A stretch of 16,002 bases of DNA from Rubrobacter sp. (lineage in GTDB: Bacteria; Actinomycetota; Rubrobacteria; Rubrobacterales; Rubrobacteraceae), in contig JADDPV010000183.1 in the NCBI GenBank assembly GCA_016781705.1, positions 1 through 16,002 on the forward strand, written 5' to 3'. The notes under the pieces are model-generated. The model was not told the DNA's origin, did not search any database, and saw nothing but the letters and a program-made list of their open reading frames with translations. Positions within the stretch are counted from its first letter, which is position 1, and each line of letters opens with the position of its first letter. Below are positions 13,169 to 16,002 of this stretch, one piece after another. The translations under genes and the position numbers were made by a program.

Positions 13169-13521
13169 GCTCCCTTACCTCTCCTGTCTTCGGTACACGA
13201 TGGTGCTGCTCATAAACTTTGCTTCGAAATTTGCTTCGGAGAAACCTGGAGGCTGCGCGTCGGATCGCGGCGACGAAACGGGGCTGAGGTGCCCACGAAT
13301 CGTACCATACTGCGCTCGACCGTCGAGGCGGACGGGTTCGTGAAAAGAGATCACCACAACCTCCAGTGCCCGCCGGGTTCACACGACCCACGAATGGTTC
13401 CGAGCGGAGCTTCCGTAGAGATGACGCGGAACGACCAGGGACCTCGGCCCTCCGGTCTTGCGTCGGCAGAAGGGATTATATACCAACCCCCGCGAACCGG
13501 CCACTTGGCCCTGGCGGGGGC
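13169..13521 (-). other. rho promoter and long 5' leader (353 bp between rho and the upstream gene)
   Basis: A perfect minus-strand TATAAT (plus-strand ATTATA at 13475-13480) with no strong -35 gives a start near 13468 and a leader of about 300 nt. The leader holds a directly repeated CCCACGAAT (13292-13300 and 13387-13395, plus-strand orientation), a 12-bp tandem unit containing TTTGCTTCG (13218-13226 and 13230-13238), and a short open frame. Long rho leaders are used for autoregulation by Rho in other bacteria; here that is an inference. Confidence 0.5.
13175..13354 (-). CDS. Possible leader ORF upstream of rho
   Basis: From a GTG at 13352-13354 (with a second GTG just before it) preceded by GGAGG (CCTCC at 13360-13364 on the plus strand), a frame of 59 codons runs to a TAA at 13175-13177, six nt before the rho ATG. 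It begins MISFHEPVRLDG-like and ends SSTIVYRRQER. Third-position GC is well below that of the real genes, so it may be chance. The Shine-Dalgarno and the tight spacing to rho make a coupling or leader-peptide role possible. Confidence 0.25.
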   Translation of the reverse strand: MISFHEPVRLDGRAQYGTIRGHLSPVSSPRSDAQPPGFSEANFEAKFMSSTIVYRRQER

Positions 13522-14856
13522 CTAACCTTCGAACGCGGCGACCGCCTCGCGGGCGAGCCCCAGCAGGGCTTCGTCCAGGTCGTGGCCCGCGACAGCGACG
13601 GGGTCGTTGTCGCAGTAGAAGACCTGCCTGTCTTCCTCGGCCGCGCGCCTCGTCACAACGTCCACCGCCGCCGCCTTGATCTCCGTCAGGTAAGCCTCGA
13701 CACCCAAGCCACCCAAACCGTCGAGGTCGCGCGCCAAAGCCTTCCGATCCGACAGGCTCCCGAACGCCGCGACGACCTCGCACCCGTACCGCTCTGCGAG
13801 GTGCCGGGAGAGCTTCTCCAGTATCGGCTCCGGCGCCGTGGAGACGTAAGCCACCTTCAGGCCCGCGACCTCCCCCACTGGCCGCGGCCGGAAGACAGCC
13901 GGGATCACGTCTAGCCCCGGCTTCACCTCGCGCACGGCTTCGACGATGGCGCTCACCTCCTCGGCGCCCGCCATCGGCTCCTCCGCCATCGTGAGGACGA
14001 GGAGGTCCGAGACGAGCAGGCGGTACGCCCCCAGGTACCCCGCCACGTACTCCGGATCCTGCTGCGCCCCGGCGACGAGCACGCGCCGCTCGACCGCGAC
14101 TGGCGGTATCGCCGCCCCCGACCCGTCGAAGACCGTGACGTGGGCATCGAGACCGTTGGCGACCTCCGTCCCCTCCAGGACATTGGAGACGAACGGCTCA
14201 CCCGCGAGGCCGCCGCCACACCTGCGGCAGCAGACGGTGACGACGCGGCTCAGGGCCGCCGTCTCATAGCAGTCGCTCGCCGCGTGCCCGCCCCGCTCGA
14301 GCGCCTCCAGGAGGTACTCGCTACCGACGCGCATCCTGTGGCCCTCTATCACCTCGGGCTCCGCCGGCCCGCCCCGGCCCATCGAGACCACGCACGGGTC
14401 GAAGCCGCTGCGCGCGAGGAGGCGTGCCAGGTAACCGGAGAGGGCCGTCTTGCCGATCCTCTTCCCCGTCCCGATCACCGCGAGCGAAGGCTTCGCCGAA
14501 ACGTTGCGTAGCTCCGGCGGCGACATCTCGAAGTCGCTCCCCACGTAGCGCGCCCCCGCCGCCAGAGCGAGCGACGCTATGCGCATCCGCTCCCGATACC
14601 CCACCACCGGCTCGTCCGAGAGGTCCACGACCACCTCGACATCGCCGCGCTCGCGCAACGCCCTCTCTACCGCGGAGACGGGGCTATCGCCCTTCATCAG
14701 CGGCAGCCCGTAATCCGCCCCCTCCTTGAGCTTCTCCGTGCCGCCAAGGAACGCCGCCCCCACTCTCGTGACGCCCAAATATTCTTCGACCTTCCTCATG
14801 GCCTCCACGACGACGGGAGGGTAGTGCTCGCCGTCTATGAGGAAAAGCGCGCGCAC
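13522..14856 (-). CDS. cpgS: Cyclic 2,3-diphosphoglycerate synthetase
   Basis: A 444-residue protein resembling the methanogen enzyme that closes 2,3-diphosphoglycerate to the cyclic form with ATP; cyclic DPG is a thermoprotective and phosphate-storage solute in hyperthermophilic methanogens. The N-terminus ALFLIDGEHYPPVV and the P-loop AVIGTGKRIGKTALS (GTGKRIGKT, residues 129-137) are the main evidence; a cysteine cluster CCRRC lies at 209-213 and TVFDGSGAAIPP at 241-252. The start is a GTG (14854-14856), 16 nt after the metallophosphoesterase stop, so the two are probably co-transcribed. No strong Shine-Dalgarno is seen. The family assignment is from memory of motifs; a different P-loop kinase-like role is the alternative. 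Confidence 0.78.
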   Translation of the reverse strand: MRALFLIDGEHYPPVVVEAMRKVEEYLGVTRVGAAFLGGTEKLKEGADYGLPLMKGDSPVSAVERALRERGDVEVVVDLSDEPVVGYRERMRIASLALAAGARYVGSDFEMSPPELRNVSAKPSLAVIGTGKRIGKTALSGYLARLLARSGFDPCVVSMGRGGPAEPEVIEGHRMRVGSEYLLEALERGGHAASDCYETAALSRVVTVCCRRCGGGLAGEPFVSNVLEGTEVANGLDAHVTVFDGSGAAIPPVAVERRVLVAGAQQDPEYVAGYLGAYRLLVSDLLVLTMAEEPMAGAEEVSAIVEAVREVKPGLDVIPAVFRPRPVGEVAGLKVAYVSTAPEPILEKLSRHLAERYGCEVVAAFGSLSDRKALARDLDGLGGLGVEAYLTEIKAAAVDVVTRRAAEEDRQVFYCDNDPVAVAGHDLDEALLGLAREAVAAFEG

Positions 14857-14872
14857 CTTGGGAAGGTTTCGC

Positions 14873-15706
14873 CTACTGCTCGCCGCTCAGGATGCGGCGT
14901 TGGCGGCGGTCGCCGGGGCGGCCGTCGCCCTGTACCTCTTCGAAGTGAACGTACGAGTGCGTCGCGGAGTCGAAGTCTATGACCATCTCGCGCTGTTTGA
15001 ACGGGTACTTGCGGAAGACCCTCACCCGCTCGTTCTCGACCTCGATGACGTTGTAGCAGGGGCGGGTGTTGCCGCGCAGGCGCGTCGTCGAGGCGGTGCC
15101 CGCGTTCACGATGAACATGTCTTCGAGCTTCCAGGAGTACGGGACGTGCTTGTGGCCGGAGAGGACGAGGTCCACGTCCGTGTCGGCCAGGAGTTCGAGT
15201 ACGTCGCCAGCGTCGAAGATGATGTTGCGCTCGCGACCCGTGCCGGGGATCGGGATCAGGTGATGGTGGACCACGAAGATCTTGAGCCGGTCGCCCGCCC
15301 CCGCGAAGCTCTCGTGGATGAAGTCGTAGTGCTCGCGCCCGACGCGCCCGTCGTTGAGGTCCGGCTCCGATGAGTCCACGCCCACCATGATCGCCTCGTC
15401 GAACTCGATCACCGAGTAGCGTTCCCCAAAGAGCCGCTCGAAGTGGATGTAGCCGACGTTCCTGGAGTCGTGGTTGCCGGGGATGACCATCACGTTCTCG
15501 CACCGGATCTTCGCGATGTACTCGGCCGCCGTCTCGTACTCTTGGCGATACCCCGCGTCAGTCAGGTCGCCGGAGACGACGACGACCTTCGGGTCAGTGT
15601 CGTTTATTTCCAGGATCGAACGCTCCAGGAGGTCCGGGATGAAGTAGGCGCTCCCGCAGTGGATGTCGCTGATCTGGCAGATCGTCAAACGGCTGCTCTG
15701 GTTCAT
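14873..15706 (-). CDS. Calcineurin-like metallophosphoesterase
   Basis: About 277 residues from the ATG at 15704-15706 (GGGGAG just upstream); the longer frame would add 67 residues that read through a decayed LuxR-type fragment and is rejected. The metal-binding motifs are all present in order: DIH in CQISDIHCG, GDLTD, GNHD in VIPGNHDSRN, HHH in IFVVHHHLIP and GHKH in LVLSGHKHVPY. This places it in the class III cyclic nucleotide phosphodiesterase (CpdA)-like group, although the substrate is open. The C-terminal tail is basic. It precedes the cyclic-DPG synthetase gene by 16 nt, which suggests a cyclic-DPG or phosphoglycerate-related substrate (inference). A -10-like TATACT lies about 40 nt upstream. 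Confidence 0.9.
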   Translation of the reverse strand: MNQSSRLTICQISDIHCGSAYFIPDLLERSILEINDTDPKVVVVSGDLTDAGYRQEYETAAEYIAKIRCENVMVIPGNHDSRNVGYIHFERLFGERYSVIEFDEAIMVGVDSSEPDLNDGRVGREHYDFIHESFAGAGDRLKIFVVHHHLIPIPGTGRERNIIFDAGDVLELLADTDVDLVLSGHKHVPYSWKLEDMFIVNAGTASTTRLRGNTRPCYNVIEVENERVRVFRKYPFKQREMVIDFDSATHSYVHFEEVQGDGRPGDRRQRRILSGEQ

Positions 15707-15746
15707 ATCTCCCCACACATCGCTCTCGCCGCCCCGTTCACACAAA

Positions 15747-15752
15747 AGTATA
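15747..15752 (-). promoter_or_regulatory. Possible -10 element of the metallophosphoesterase-cpgS unit
   Basis: TATACT on the minus strand (plus-strand AGTATA), about 40 nt upstream of the phosphoesterase start and after the LuxR remnant. The expected -35 position is GC-rich and poor. Confidence 0.4.
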
Positions 15753-15784
15753 GCGGAGCCACTACATGGCGCGCGACATAGCGT

Positions 15785-16002
15785 GTGGAACGGCGTCGGG
15801 CACCCTCTGGACTTTGGGAACAGGCCCAACTCGACGGCGTGGACGACGGCCTGCTGCGTGCGGTCGGCGACCCCAAGCCTGCGAGGACAGCCTCTCCAAC
15901 GTGGCAAGCAACGCGACGACAGTTGGCTCGATGAGCGGCATCAAGGCGGGCAGGAAGGCACCAGAGATCACACTGACCACCTCGACCAAACCGCCGTCTA
16001 CG
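15785..16002 (-). pseudogene. Remnant of a LuxR/NarL-type response regulator, C-terminal end
   Basis: On the minus strand at about 15816-15882 the frame reads LGVADRTQQAVVHAVELGL, the typical last helix region of LuxR/NarL HTH domains (usual form GVADRTQAVVYAVR.GL). Upstream of it the continuous open frame shifts by one base near 15880-15890; the preceding segment (VDGGLVEVVSVISGAF and EPTVVALLATLERLSS) is only weakly like the receiver-to-HTH linker and HTH of such regulators. The 3' end has no clear natural stop before the phosphoesterase promoter. It is probably a decayed gene continuing past the right edge. Confidence 0.45.

Noticed and set aside
15707..15907. N-terminal extension of the phosphoesterase
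   Set aside because: These 67 codons read through a LuxR-type fragment and the likely promoter; the family N-terminus begins close to the MNQSS start.
1..16002. tRNA or rRNA genes and CRISPR arrays
   Set aside because: I saw no tRNA-like cloverleaf ends, no rRNA sequence and no regularly spaced repeats on either strand.

Overview
The window is high-GC bacterial chromosome that looks like a deep-branching actinobacterium of the Rubrobacter type. The grounds are strongly G/C-ending codons, a Rho protein with a long disordered actinobacterial-style N-terminal insertion, the gene order rho-rpmE-DUF1385-prfA-prmC-tsaC, and a cyclic 2,3-diphosphoglycerate synthetase, a mainly archaeal enzyme that as far as I recall also occurs in Rubrobacter. 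The genus is inferred from protein appearance, not from a search.

Layout: nearly all intact genes are on the minus strand. From right to left they are: a decayed LuxR-type regulator end (about 15.78-16.0 kb); a calcineurin-like metallophosphoesterase followed 16 nt later by cyclic 2,3-diphosphoglycerate synthetase; rho with its own promoter and a leader of about 300 nt; rpmE (bL31); a YqhQ/DUF1385 membrane protein; prfA (RF1); prmC (the RF methyltransferase); and tsaC (tRNA t6A synthesis). rpmE to tsaC is a compact translation operon with gaps of 4-10 nt or short overlaps. Further left is glyA-upp-comEB (one-carbon and pyrimidine metabolism), a second tight operon with 8- and 14-nt overlaps, a strong sigma-70-type promoter and a possibly structured leader.

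Between these core operons, at about 3.1-7.7 kb, lies accessory DNA: a TetR repressor divergent from an AMP-dependent acyl-CoA synthetase (with an inverted-repeat operator between them), two small lipoprotein-like genes, and a degenerate IS630-family element. Left of comEB is a shattered membrane-protein remnant. At about position 190 the base composition drops sharply, and the window ends in the N-terminal part of a TIR-like/nucleoside 2-deoxyribosyltransferase-like protein of foreign appearance.

The clearest pattern is that every core gene reads intact, whereas almost every accessory gene (TIR-like gene, membrane remnant, acyl-CoA synthetase, lipoprotein, transposase, LuxR remnant) carries one or more small indels or stops. 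The most interesting candidates for follow-up are the metallophosphoesterase/cDPG-synthetase pair, the foreign TIR-like gene at the left edge, the rho leader with a Shine-Dalgarno-led upstream ORF, and a 39-nt near-perfect hairpin between prfA and prmC.
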